Positions 8,983-17,192 of a DNA stretch of 64,000 nt are shown piece after piece (positions within the stretch are counted from its first letter, which is position 1; each line of letters begins with the position of its first letter). Source of the DNA: Pedobacter panaciterrae (lineage in GTDB: Bacteria; Bacteroidota; Bacteroidia; Sphingobacteriales; Sphingobacteriaceae); the NCBI RefSeq assembly GCF_001636695.1, contig NZ_LGEL01000024.1, positions 16,175 through 80,174 of the forward strand, given 5' to 3'. Made by a program: the position numbers and the translations under genes. The notes beneath the pieces were generated by a model that ran no database searches, was not told where the DNA came from, and was given only the letters and a program-made list of their open reading frames with translations.

Positions 8983-9050
8983 CAGTAAGTTAATTGTATT
9001 ACAAGTCTTTTTAATGTTGGTACTGTTTCAATGTACTACATGTAGTGAAG
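8983..9050 (+). promoter_or_regulatory. Duplicated promoter block, copy 2 (degenerate)
   Basis: The stretch CTCAGTAAGTTAATTGTATTACAAGTC...TTTTTAATGTTGGTA...CTGTTTCAATG matches the blocks at 7984 and 10271. It lacks about 12 bases in the middle and diverges before the -7 box. It precedes a tiny HTH-like fragment (9129) and the secreted protein gene (9173). Confidence 0.5.
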
Positions 9051-9128
9051 CAATATCTATTTAATACCTATACACTACTTATATATCAAACGAATTTTTG
9101 TAAATTGCTAAAAGTGTATTTTGATCTA

Positions 9129-9182
9129 ATGAGACAAGGCGAATCAGTAAAGATTTTAAGGTCTATTAGAAAATGTATTTAA
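9129..9182 (+). pseudogene. 17-codon HTH-start-like fragment
   Basis: An ATG opens MRQGESVKILRSIRKCI and then stops. The wording resembles the first residues of a Cro/C1-type regulator, before the first recognition helix, as if an XRE gene had been truncated here. Its position after a copy of the promoter block that elsewhere drives an XRE gene supports this. It overlaps the first codons of the following ORF. Evidence is thin because of its length. Confidence 0.3.
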
Positions 9183-9760
9183 ATCAAAGATTAATGTTTT
9201 CATTTTGCCGTGCCCTAAAAGTTGTTTTTATTTTCGTTAATCTCTTTTTAACCCATGATGCCTTAGCACAACGCAATCCTGAAAAGGTATTGAATAAGTT
9301 TACCGGCACCTGGGTGGGAGGGGTAATAAAAAATTTTGATGGTATCGGACCTAAAAAAATAATCAGCATTGCCTGGAGAATTCATAAAATAGACAATTCA
9401 AGAAATCAAATCGAACTTACTGAAATCAGCCCTTTATTTACTGACAGTACTACTGAAGTTGGAAACCCTAATAAAGTAATCCTGGAAGGTCATGATGATG
9501 GAGAAGTCCTGGTTTTACTGGTGGTTGACAGACCAACGGGTAATAAAATCATCATTAAGCTGAAAGCAGAATATGATGAGGGAACCATTTTACTTAATGG
9601 AATCGTCGAAAGAACACAGGACAGGAAAGATTGTTATGCTTTTAAACTGGTGAAGGTCAGTAGCGATACATCCGCTTATGTAAAACCGAATAATGATGGG
9701 ATTAAGATTGACATCATTCAGCGCCCCTACCAGATTGAGAGAAAACCCAGCTTAAATTAG
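9173..9760 (+). CDS. Secreted protein of unknown function
   Basis: 195 residues. A second ATG at 9194 would give a cleaner signal peptide (MFSFCRALKVVFIFVNLFL...LAQ, cleavage about Ala-Gln) and is an equally good start. The mature part opens NKFTGTWVGGV and alternates beta strands (IISIAWRIHKID, KVILEGHDDGEVLVLLVV, IIIKLKAEYDEGTILLNGIV), resembling a small lipocalin-like beta barrel. No family is recognised. It lies alone between two near-identical hairpin elements at 8714 and 9992. Confidence 0.65.
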   Translation: MYLNQRLMFSFCRALKVVFIFVNLFLTHDALAQRNPEKVLNKFTGTWVGGVIKNFDGIGPKKIISIAWRIHKIDNSRNQIELTEISPLFTDSTTEVGNPNKVILEGHDDGEVLVLLVVDRPTGNKIIIKLKAEYDEGTILLNGIVERTQDRKDCYAFKLVKVSSDTSAYVKPNNDGIKIDIIQRPYQIERKPSLN

Positions 9761-9886
9761 TAACATGGCTTAGTGTTTAAACCGATAAGAGCGATCGTCG
9801 AAATTGTCATTTAACGACATGTAAATTTATATAGAACTGGTTGTCGAATAGGAAATGGTAGAGGGAAAATTCTTTTTTTAAAAATG

Positions 9887-9925
9887 TTATAATTTGTTGT
9901 AAATATTTACAGTTACCGTAGTCAT
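9887..9925 (-). pseudogene. Decayed copy of the 48-residue small gene
   Basis: On the minus strand an ATG gives MTTVTVNIYNKL and then stops. Its DNA aligns with the start region of the 7927-7781 gene (both contain AATATTTACAGTTA on the plus strand). Both are followed by an ATCAAAGAACAA-TTCAGATTA stretch. It is read as a truncated duplicate. Confidence 0.4.
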
Positions 9926-9991
9926 AGTACAAGTATAAGAATTGCCCCATCAAAGAACAACTTCAGATTATTTGGAGCTATTGTCTTCTCA

Positions 9992-10263
9992 GCCCAGTCC
10001 GCCATTTTGAGCCATTTCCGTCATATCGCCCCAGTCCGTCATCCCGAACGTATGTGAGGGATCTCTTGTACTATGTCTAAGCTGGAAGCGACCAGCGGGA
10101 GCTCAATGAGACCGTTAAGAACAATAACAACTCCGGGTTAACTCTTGTGGACCTGCATAAACAAGACATCTCTCCTGTCGTCGAGATGACGCGAGAAGTT
10201 GAGATAACGCGAGAAGTCGAGATGATGACGGGGGATTTCGGGAGGACAGGAGTTGCAACACAC
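9992..10263. repeat. Intergenic hairpin element copy 3 (long form)
   Basis: The left arm is 10036-10068 and the right arm is 10162-10191 (CAAGACATCTCTCCTGTCGT...GATGACG). CCGTCAT-type units lie to the left, and GCGAGAAGTYGAGAT units lie to the right. It is a direct repeat of the element at 8714-8982 with few differences. Compared with the paralogous promoter module at 7966-8093, about 290 bases including this element are inserted between CAGATTA (ends 9970) and the block that resumes near 10264. Confidence 0.8.
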
Positions 10264-10270
10264 TCATTAA

Positions 10271-10360
10271 GTTAATTGTTTTGCAGGTCTTTTTAATGTG
10301 GGTGCTTCATAAGACCCTGTTTCAATGCGCTATATATTCAGGGAAATATTTTTATTTTTG
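10271..10360 (+). promoter_or_regulatory. Duplicated promoter block, copy 3
   Basis: GTTAATTGTTTTGCAGGTCT, TTCATAAGACCCTGTTTCAA, TGCGCTATATATTCAGG and a -7-like TATTTTTG (10353-10360) lie 26 bases before the ATG at 10387. It is nearly identical to the block before the XRE gene at 8093. Confidence 0.6.
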
Positions 10361-10386
10361 TATAATAACTCATTTAAATACTGATC

Positions 10387-10593
10387 ATGAAAGTAATACT
10401 AGATATTAAAGACAGTAAAGCAGCCTTTGTTATGGAGCTGTCGAACAGCTTGTCTTTTGTTAAGGCCAAGCCTCTTTCTGGTGAAAATGTTGTTTTGATT
10501 GACGAGATCAAGGAAGCTGTTGAAGACCTTAAATTGGTACGCCAGGGTAAACTAAAAGTACGTCCTGCAAGAGATCTTATCAATGAGTTATAA
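10387..10593 (+). CDS. Antitoxin-like small protein, no toxin partner
   Basis: 68 residues, starting MKVILDIKDSKAAFVMELSN and ending in a helical tail with KVRPARDLINEL. The form (short beta strand, helix, then a positively charged RPAxDLIxEL tail) resembles Bacteroidota antitoxins that normally precede a RelE/ParE-type toxin. Here the gene is followed by a hairpin and a convergent DUF6266 gene, so no toxin is present. It is assigned by general likeness only. Confidence 0.6.
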   Translation: MKVILDIKDSKAAFVMELSNSLSFVKAKPLSGENVVLIDEIKEAVEDLKLVRQGKLKVRPARDLINEL

Positions 10594-10602
10594 TTGATAA
10601 AT

Positions 10603-10636
10603 ACACTCCCTCTTTGCACACACAAAAAGGGAGTGC
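10603..10636. terminator. Hairpin between convergent genes
   Basis: CACTCCCTCTTT (from 10604) pairs with AAAAAGGGAGTG (to about 10635) around a CACACA loop. It lies ten bases after the antitoxin-like stop and seven before the stop of the opposite gene. The T-run is weak, so termination strength is uncertain. Confidence 0.5.
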
Positions 10637-10642
10637 AAGCAC

Positions 10643-11281
10643 TTAAATTACCTCAACAACCCCTAAGTATTCATTAGTCGAAGCTATTTTTCTATTCTTT
10701 GAATAGAAACTCATGTAGCAGTGTACTTGATGACCTTTAAATTTTTTGGGGACAATTAATCTGCTGAACTTATCCGACCTCAATCCACCGTTTTCCAATT
10801 TACAGAATAGATTTTTTGTTGGATTGTAAACGACAAGAGTCACCTCATCATCTGCAGCACACATTGGACTAAAATTGCCATTTTCCCAGCTAAAATCGAT
10901 AGCGTTACTTACTGTTGAAACAGCCATCGGGCTCCAGGCACTCATTAACACTCCTTTACTGAATAACAACTGTGTTAAGTTTAAATTTTGCTCCGGATAT
11001 ACTCCTTCAATTGAATTTAGCATGTTGTAAGATAAAGCATCATTCATTGGAGTGTACTTCTCAATGTTTTGAAAACGTGTTTCAATAATGTTATCCAATC
11101 CCAATAAAAAGCCCCTCAGCAATGCCATTTTATTCTGCTGTGCTAATTGTGCAACAGATGGTCCCTTTTCACTCTTTCTTGGTAAACCGCGCATGTAATC
11201 AATGCCTTTCCAGCTGGCTCCAACCACGGAACCTACTTTTCCTGAGAATCCACCTAGAATTCCTTTTTTAATTCTTCCCAT
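10643..11281 (-). CDS. DUF6266 family protein
   Basis: 212 residues from the preferred ATG at 11281 (MGRIKKGILGGFSGKVGSVV), which matches how this family normally begins; an upstream ATG would add 14 non-conserved residues. The N-terminal region GFSGKVGSVVGASWKGIDYM is the family hallmark. The rest is predicted beta-rich with a C-terminal SFYSKNRKIAS...YLGVVEV. There is no signal peptide. The function of DUF6266 is not known; members are often found in Bacteroidota accessory regions near small mobile or TA-like genes, as here. Confidence 0.85.
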   Translation of the reverse strand: MGRIKKGILGGFSGKVGSVVGASWKGIDYMRGLPRKSEKGPSVAQLAQQNKMALLRGFLLGLDNIIETRFQNIEKYTPMNDALSYNMLNSIEGVYPEQNLNLTQLLFSKGVLMSAWSPMAVSTVSNAIDFSWENGNFSPMCAADDEVTLVVYNPTKNLFCKLENGGLRSDKFSRLIVPKKFKGHQVHCYMSFYSKNRKIASTNEYLGVVEVI

Positions 11282-11623
11282 TTTTTTAAGATTTAAATTA
11301 TTTAATATGTTTATTATGAGCAATATACAAGTAATCTTTTTATCTTTAAAATTTACCTTGTCTGGAATAAAGTCGACTATGCATTACCCGTGGTTAAGGT
11401 CAAGTCCTCACATAGTTCACACATTCTACACATATTCTTCACAAAAAGGTACCTGTTTGTGGGTTTGGTGTGAAGGATGTGTGAAAAAGGTGTGAAGAAA
11501 CACTAATCTTGTGAAGAACTGGATGCAAACAAGCTAGATACCAAATGCACCATTGATCCTGTGGCAAACAAAAAAACATCAATAATTACCTATTTATTAG
11601 GAATTAGCAGATATTTACAGATT
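11282..11623. repeat. Gene-free stretch with clustered TTCACAC / GTGTGAA motifs
   Basis: Between the divergent DUF6266 and crotonase genes, 11409-11447 contains TTCACAC, ACACAT and TTCACA. 11469-11515 contains the mirrored GTGTGAA, GTGTGAA, GTGTGAA and TTGTGAA. The two arms align as an imperfect inverted repeat of about 30 bases. It could be a multi-site operator or a long hairpin in the leader of the crotonase gene. No ORF is supported. Confidence 0.5.
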
Positions 11624-12403
11624 ATGGCAGAACCCCTGGTTTTATATTCAGTAAATCAACGTGTAGCAACTATTGCTATTAATCGTCCTGAGAAGCGAAA
11701 TGCATTAAATCCTGATCTTGTTCAACAGCTAACAGATTCATTCATCAAAGCTTCAGAGGATGATGAAGTAAAGGTTGTAGTTCTAAAAGCCAATGGTGCC
11801 GTTTTTAGTGCAGGTGCCGACCTGGCTTATTTACAACAGCTGCAGTTAAACTCTTACGAAGAAAATCTTGATGATTCTGAGAACCTAAAACGCCTGTTTA
11901 CCACCATTTATTATTTACCTAAGGTTGTTATTGCACAGGTTGAAGGTCATGCTATTGCCGGCGGCTGCGGGCTTGCAACAGTTTGCGACATCACATTTGC
12001 TATTCCAGAAGCTAATTTCGGTTATACAGAAGTAAAGCTAGGTTTCGTTCCCGCTATTGTATCTTGCTTTTTATTACGTAAAACAAGCGAAACTATTGCT
12101 AAAAAAATACTCCTAACGGGAGGTCTTTTCTCTGCACAGGAAGCCCTTGATTATGGATTAATAACCTTTGTAACAAACAAAGAAGAGATTAGTCAAAAAG
12201 TGAAAGATTTTGCGTTAAATTTGTGTACTGAAGCGTCGTCAAATTCGTTAATGGTAACAAAACAGCTAATTGGACAAACTACAAATCCTTTATTGGAGAA
12301 AAGCCTGGCCTTAGCCGTTCAGATAAATGCCAGAGTTAGAGATACAGAAGATTTCAAAAAAGGTGTTGCCTCTTTTATTAATAAAGAAAAAATAAAGTGG
12401 TAA
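11624..12403 (+). CDS. Enoyl-CoA hydratase/isomerase family (crotonase fold)
   Basis: 259 residues from the ATG at 11624 (MAEPLVLYSVNQRVATIAIN). A GTG 63 bases upstream would add a non-homologous leader and is not preferred. The crotonase signatures are INRPEKRNAL, the oxyanion-hole segments FSAGADL (about 61-67) and EGHAIAGGCGLA (about 107-118), and Glu136 in FGYTEVKLG. Glu136 aligns with Glu164 of rat crotonase, while the position of Glu144 is Gly116. A one-glutamate active site is common in isomerases and some other crotonase-fold enzymes, so hydratase activity should not be assumed. Confidence 0.85.
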   Translation: MAEPLVLYSVNQRVATIAINRPEKRNALNPDLVQQLTDSFIKASEDDEVKVVVLKANGAVFSAGADLAYLQQLQLNSYEENLDDSENLKRLFTTIYYLPKVVIAQVEGHAIAGGCGLATVCDITFAIPEANFGYTEVKLGFVPAIVSCFLLRKTSETIAKKILLTGGLFSAQEALDYGLITFVTNKEEISQKVKDFALNLCTEASSNSLMVTKQLIGQTTNPLLEKSLALAVQINARVRDTEDFKKGVASFINKEKIKW

Positions 12404-12460
12404 CTTTCTTTTTACCGTGATAAATGACATATTAATACATAAAAAACTAAAAACCAGAAA

Positions 12461-13141
12461 ATGTTTAAATCAATTAAAACCAGTGTTGTTGCTGTAATTT
12501 TAATCAGTACAGCCATTGTTGCTAAAGCTCAAAAAATAATAGACCAGGGAACATTAACCTTTGGAATTGAATATCAGTTAACGGACGACCAAAAGAAAGT
12601 TATCGATCCTTCAGTTCTTCCATCAGAAAGTAAAGTTCAGTTTAATGGTAACATATCAAAAATTGAAATGGATATGGGAGCAGCACTTATAAAAGTGTTT
12701 TCTGACGGAGCTGCAAGAACTGCATTAGTGCTTATAGACATCCCGGTTGCGCAAAAACAATTCGCTTCTAAAATGTCTAAAGAAGATTTAGATAAACAAT
12801 CAGGAAACCTGGTTTTCAGTGACTTTAAAGCAACTGGAGAGAAACAAACCATCGCAGGCTTTAATTCAGAAAAATATACTTATAAAGATAACAATGGAGC
12901 TAACTACGAAGTATGGGTTACTAACGACTTAAAAGTTAGTCCGGGTGCTACTCCTCCAGGCTTTGATCAGATAAAAGGTACTCCTGTAAAATATACCAAT
13001 ATCAGAGATGGCTTTAGAACAGTAGCAACTTTAAAAAACCTTAAAGAAGAAAAAGTAGGCCCATTTAGTCTGGCTGTACCAAAAGGATATGAAGAAAAAA
13101 CAATGGCAGAATTAAAAGCAATGCAAGGTGGTGGCCAATAA
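12461..13141 (+). CDS. Secreted protein, DUF4412-like
   Basis: 226 residues with a clear signal peptide (cleavage after VAKA, about residue 23). The mature protein has alternating strands (GTLTFGIEYQL, KVQFNGNISKIEM), a central ATGEKQTIAGFNSEKYTY and a C-terminal TLKNLKEEKVGPFSLAVPKG. The layout recalls periplasmic DUF4412 or GLPGLI-like proteins that measure or bind cell-envelope components. The family is only tentative. It lies 11 bases before the LtaS-like gene and probably shares its transcript. Confidence 0.6.
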   Translation: MFKSIKTSVVAVILISTAIVAKAQKIIDQGTLTFGIEYQLTDDQKKVIDPSVLPSESKVQFNGNISKIEMDMGAALIKVFSDGAARTALVLIDIPVAQKQFASKMSKEDLDKQSGNLVFSDFKATGEKQTIAGFNSEKYTYKDNNGANYEVWVTNDLKVSPGATPPGFDQIKGTPVKYTNIRDGFRTVATLKNLKEEKVGPFSLAVPKGYEEKTMAELKAMQGGGQ

Positions 13142-13152
13142 CATAGCGTAAA

Positions 13153-15015
13153 ATGTTAAAAAGCGTCCTGTTCTTTGCACGTTTCTTTTTGTTCTGGCTG
13201 TTATTTTTTTTTGTTGACCGCCTTACATTTATAATCATAAACTCAAAAAAAATTGCCATGGTTCCTTTATCGGAAATCATGGCAACTTTTTATCATGCAA
13301 TAAAGCTTGATTTGTCGATGACGGCATATATACTCGTCATTCCTCTTTTCAGCTATATATTCTGGCTGTTAAATGGCCGAAAGGTGGTAGAATTAAAATG
13401 GCTTACCATCTATAATAAAATACTCATTGTACTATTTAGCATTATCTCTGTTGTAAACTTCAACATTTACAGGGAATGGGGCAGTAAGATAAATGCGAAA
13501 GCTCTGGGCTTTGCTATTTCAACACCCAACGAAGCCCTGGCGTCAAGTGCATCCTCTCCTATCGCATTAACATTATCATTACTCGTATTGTTAATTGTAA
13601 TAGGATTTGTTTTACAACGATACGTTGTTCTTAGAAAGCTTGAATTTAAAGCAAGTCCGATCTGGCTAAGGGGAATTGCTGTTCTGATCTTAATTGCCTT
13701 AAATTTCCTCTTAATAAGAGGTGGCTTAGGTGGTTCTCCGATCAATCAGAGCATGGCCTACTTTTCTAAAGAGCAGGTTTTAAATCATGCCGCAGTAAAT
13801 ACAGAATGGAACCTCATGTCGAGCACTATAGCTGCCCAAATGACTAAAACCAATCCGTATATCTATTTAAATAAGGAATTAGCCACCGCAAATGTTAAAG
13901 CGCTTTACACACCAGCAAAAGATACTACCATTAATATCCTTAATACTAAACGCCCCAATGTAGTTCTGGTGATTATTGAAAGCTTTACTGCAGACCTAAC
14001 AAAAACGCTTGGCAATGAGGATGGCATTACGCCTAATTTTGATACGCTGATGCATAAAGGAGTACTATTTAGCAACATTTATTCTTCCGGCAGTCGCACA
14101 GATAAAGGACTCGTAGCCACCTTAGCGGGCTTTCCTACTCTTGCTGCAGGAAGTATAGTAAAATGGCCCGAAAAGATGCAGAAGATTCCGGGTATCTCTC
14201 AGCCCTTCTTTAAAAACGGCTATCAAACCTCTTTCTTTTACGGTGGAGAATCTGAATTCGATAATTACAAAGCTTTTATTCTAAGTCATAATTACCAGAA
14301 ACTGATCGACAGAAATGATTTTAAAGGTGGAAAGGTAACCAAATGGGGTCAATATGATGAAGCCGTTTTTGAGCGGCAGATTGAGGACCTTAACAAAGAA
14401 AAACAACCTTTCTTCTCTACCCTGCTTACCCTTACCAATCATGAGCCTTATTCCCTTCCGGGGAATTACAAGTTTGGGCAATCAGACAATATTGCAAAAT
14501 TTAAAAGTACAGCACATTATACAGACTCCTGCATCAATGCCTATCTAAATAATGCAAAAAAACAAGATTGGTATAAAAATACCCTATTTGTATTTATTGC
14601 AGATCATGGCCATCTTTTACCTAAAAACCGTAATGATATTTACGTTCCTCAACGTTATCATGTACCGCTGTTATTCTATGGCGACGTGATTAAAGATGAA
14701 TTTAAAGGTCGGAAATTTGACGATGTAGGTAGCCAGGCTGATGTAGCAGCGACAATACTTGGTCAGTTAGATATCAGTGCAAAGGAATTTGTATGGAGTA
14801 AAAATCTCTTAAATCCTTATGCAAAACATTTTGCATTTTTTAGCTGGGATAATGGAATGGGCTTTATAGACAACCAACAATGTATTACCTTTGACAATGT
14901 AGGGAAGACAATATTATACAACAGCAATCCTAAGGACAAAGACCTTACTTTAAAGACCCTTAACAATGCAAAATCATACCTGCAAAACGTTTACCAGCAA
15001 TTTATAGAACTATAA
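13153..15015 (+). CDS. LTA synthase-like sulfatase-fold membrane enzyme
   Basis: 620 residues. About five hydrophobic segments lie in the first 190 residues, then a periplasmic alkaline-phosphatase-superfamily domain begins at about 265. Metal and catalytic residues can be placed: Glu276 in VIIESF, candidate nucleophile Thr316 in SGSRTDKGL, and Asp484-His485 in FIADHGH. LtaS/MdoB relatives transfer phosphoglycerol or phosphoethanolamine onto envelope polymers. A Gram-negative organism does not make lipoteichoic acid, so a lipid A or glycan decorating role is more likely. It is followed after two bases by the dipeptidyl peptidase gene. Confidence 0.86.
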   Translation: MLKSVLFFARFFLFWLLFFFVDRLTFIIINSKKIAMVPLSEIMATFYHAIKLDLSMTAYILVIPLFSYIFWLLNGRKVVELKWLTIYNKILIVLFSIISVVNFNIYREWGSKINAKALGFAISTPNEALASSASSPIALTLSLLVLLIVIGFVLQRYVVLRKLEFKASPIWLRGIAVLILIALNFLLIRGGLGGSPINQSMAYFSKEQVLNHAAVNTEWNLMSSTIAAQMTKTNPYIYLNKELATANVKALYTPAKDTTINILNTKRPNVVLVIIESFTADLTKTLGNEDGITPNFDTLMHKGVLFSNIYSSGSRTDKGLVATLAGFPTLAAGSIVKWPEKMQKIPGISQPFFKNGYQTSFFYGGESEFDNYKAFILSHNYQKLIDRNDFKGGKVTKWGQYDEAVFERQIEDLNKEKQPFFSTLLTLTNHEPYSLPGNYKFGQSDNIAKFKSTAHYTDSCINAYLNNAKKQDWYKNTLFVFIADHGHLLPKNRNDIYVPQRYHVPLLFYGDVIKDEFKGRKFDDVGSQADVAATILGQLDISAKEFVWSKNLLNPYAKHFAFFSWDNGMGFIDNQQCITFDNVGKTILYNSNPKDKDLTLKTLNNAKSYLQNVYQQFIEL

Positions 15016-15017
15016 AA

Positions 15018-17180
15018 ATGAACTTTAAACACATCTTTTTTAAACTGGCTTTAGTCTTAATTTTAGGACTTCTTGGAAAAGCCAATGCTCAGGATATCAA
15101 ATGGTCTAAAGATGGCAATTCATACTATGAGGTGAGTCAGGGAGAAATTGTAGCAATAAGCCTTCCTCAAAATGAAAGAAAAACTATTGTTAGCAGTAAC
15201 TTACTTTACTCTTCCGGCAATAGCGGCTTAGGTGAAATCAAAGGTTTTCAAATATCAGAAGATGGAACCAAAGTTTTAATTTACACCAATAGTAAAAAGG
15301 TTTGGCGTTATGAAACACGTGGAGACTACTACGTTGCTGATTTAAAAACTAATCAGCTTACTCAGGTCGGAAAAGATAAACCTGCTTCATCACTAATGTT
15401 TGCTAAGTTTTCACCGGATGGCAATAAAGTTGCTTATGTGAGCAAGCACAATCTGTATGTTGACGACCTAATGAGCAAAACAAGCAAGGCGCTAACTACT
15501 GATGGTACAGAAAGATTAATTAACGGAACTTTTGATTGGGTATATGAAGAAGAATTTGATTGCAGAGATGGATTTAGATGGAGTCCTGACGGTCAGTCGA
15601 TCGCCTATTGGCAAATAGATGCCAGTAAAATCAAAAACTTTTTGATGATAGACAATACGGATTCTATTTATTCCTTCACCATCCCGGTTGAATACCCTAA
15701 GGTTGGAGAAAACCCGTCATCATGTAAAGTTGGTATCGTTAATATTGCCACTTCAAAAACCAACTGGTTAGATGTACCCGGCGACCAGATTCAGAATTAC
15801 ATTCCGAGAATGGACTGGATTCCTTCGAGCAACGAAGTAATTTTACAGCAATTAAACAGAGAACAAAATGTAAGTAAACTATTTGTTGCCGATGCAGGTT
15901 CCGGACAGGTAAAAAATATCTATACTGAAACAGATAAGGCCTGGATTGATGTGGCTCAGGGTTGGGACTGGATCAATGGCGGTAAAGAATTTATTTGGAT
16001 GAGTGAAAGCGATGGCTGGCGTCACCTTTATCGCATCAGTAAAGATGGTAAAAAGCATACGCTGATTACGCAAGGTAATTACGATGTAATCGAGAAATCA
16101 TTAATAGATGAGAAAAACGGTCAGCTCTATTTTATTGCCTCTCCAACAAATGCCACGCAGAAGTATTTATTCAAAACAAAGCTTAGCGGTGGAAAAGCAG
16201 AAATGGTTACCCCATCTATATTAAAAGGTACTCACTCTTACGAAATATCTCCGAACGGTGTGTTTGCACGTCATACTTATCAAAGTGCCACAGTTCCTCC
16301 AATTACTGAATGGATGAAACTTACCACCTTAAATCCATTGACCATGGAAGGCAGCATTACCAATCAGCTTGGAAGAATGAAACCGCCAAAAAACAAAGTT
16401 GAATTCTTTAAAGTAACTACTGAAGATGGAATTGAATTGGACGGCTGGATGAAAAAACCTGACAATTTTGACCAGACAAAAAAATATCCTGTTGTATTTT
16501 ATGTTTATGGTGAGCCTGCTTCTCAAACGGTAACTGATACTTATGGCGCCGGCCGGAACTGGCTATATGCCGGTGATATGCCTAAAGATGGCTACATCTA
16601 TATTTCTGTTGAAAACAGGGGTGCACCAGCTCCCAAAGGCAGAGAATGGCGTAAAAGTATTTTCCAAAAAATAGGTACGCTGAATATCCGTGACCAGGCT
16701 ATGGCTGCAAAAAAAATAATGGAATGGCCGTTTGTGGATAAAAACAGAGTGGCGGTTTGGGGATGGAGCGGTGGCGGTTCATCAACCTTAAACCTGATGT
16801 TCCAATATCCTGAGATATATAAAACCGGCATTGCCATTGCAGCAGTAGGAAATCAGCTAACCTACGATAATGTTTACCAGGAACGTTATATGGGCTCTCC
16901 GTTAAAAACTAAAGAAGCGTATGTTAAAGGCTCTCCTATCACTTATGCTAAAAATTTAAAAGGAAAGCTTTTGTATATCCATGGAACCGGAGATGATAAT
17001 GTTCATTATCAAAATGCAGAGATGCTGATCAATGAACTGATAAAAAACAGAAAGGTATTTCAATTGATGTCGTACCCTAACAGAACGCATAGCATTAATG
17101 AAGGTGAAGGCACTTCAGAGCACCTTGCACTAACTTATACAGAGTTCCTGCAAAGAAATTGTCCTCCGGGAGGCAAATAA
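15018..17180 (+). CDS. Dipeptidyl peptidase IV family serine peptidase (S9B)
   Basis: 720 residues with a signal peptide (cleavage near ANA-QD, about residue 24). Residues about 40-460 form the eight-bladed propeller (DPPIV N-domain), and about 480-720 the alpha/beta hydrolase. The triad is Ser584 in GWSGGG, Asp659 in GTGDDNVHY and His691 in NRTHSI. The N-terminus-gripping double glutamate is present in DWVYEEEF (Glu178-Glu179). It should remove N-terminal Xaa-Pro/Ala dipeptides in the periplasm. A large inverted repeat lies immediately downstream. Confidence 0.92.
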   Translation: MNFKHIFFKLALVLILGLLGKANAQDIKWSKDGNSYYEVSQGEIVAISLPQNERKTIVSSNLLYSSGNSGLGEIKGFQISEDGTKVLIYTNSKKVWRYETRGDYYVADLKTNQLTQVGKDKPASSLMFAKFSPDGNKVAYVSKHNLYVDDLMSKTSKALTTDGTERLINGTFDWVYEEEFDCRDGFRWSPDGQSIAYWQIDASKIKNFLMIDNTDSIYSFTIPVEYPKVGENPSSCKVGIVNIATSKTNWLDVPGDQIQNYIPRMDWIPSSNEVILQQLNREQNVSKLFVADAGSGQVKNIYTETDKAWIDVAQGWDWINGGKEFIWMSESDGWRHLYRISKDGKKHTLITQGNYDVIEKSLIDEKNGQLYFIASPTNATQKYLFKTKLSGGKAEMVTPSILKGTHSYEISPNGVFARHTYQSATVPPITEWMKLTTLNPLTMEGSITNQLGRMKPPKNKVEFFKVTTEDGIELDGWMKKPDNFDQTKKYPVVFYVYGEPASQTVTDTYGAGRNWLYAGDMPKDGYIYISVENRGAPAPKGREWRKSIFQKIGTLNIRDQAMAAKKIMEWPFVDKNRVAVWGWSGGGSSTLNLMFQYPEIYKTGIAIAAVGNQLTYDNVYQERYMGSPLKTKEAYVKGSPITYAKNLKGKLLYIHGTGDDNVHYQNAEMLINELIKNRKVFQLMSYPNRTHSINEGEGTSEHLALTYTEFLQRNCPPGGK

Positions 17181-17192
17181 TATAAAAACAAT

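Noticed and set aside
7513-10593. Complete toxin-antitoxin pairs
   Set aside because: No toxin-like gene (PIN, RelE, ParE, HipA) follows either antitoxin-like gene on either strand.
13153-15015. True lipoteichoic acid synthase
   Set aside because: The fold fits, but the surrounding genes (kdsB, mla operon, TonB receptors) show a Gram-negative envelope; called LtaS-like only.
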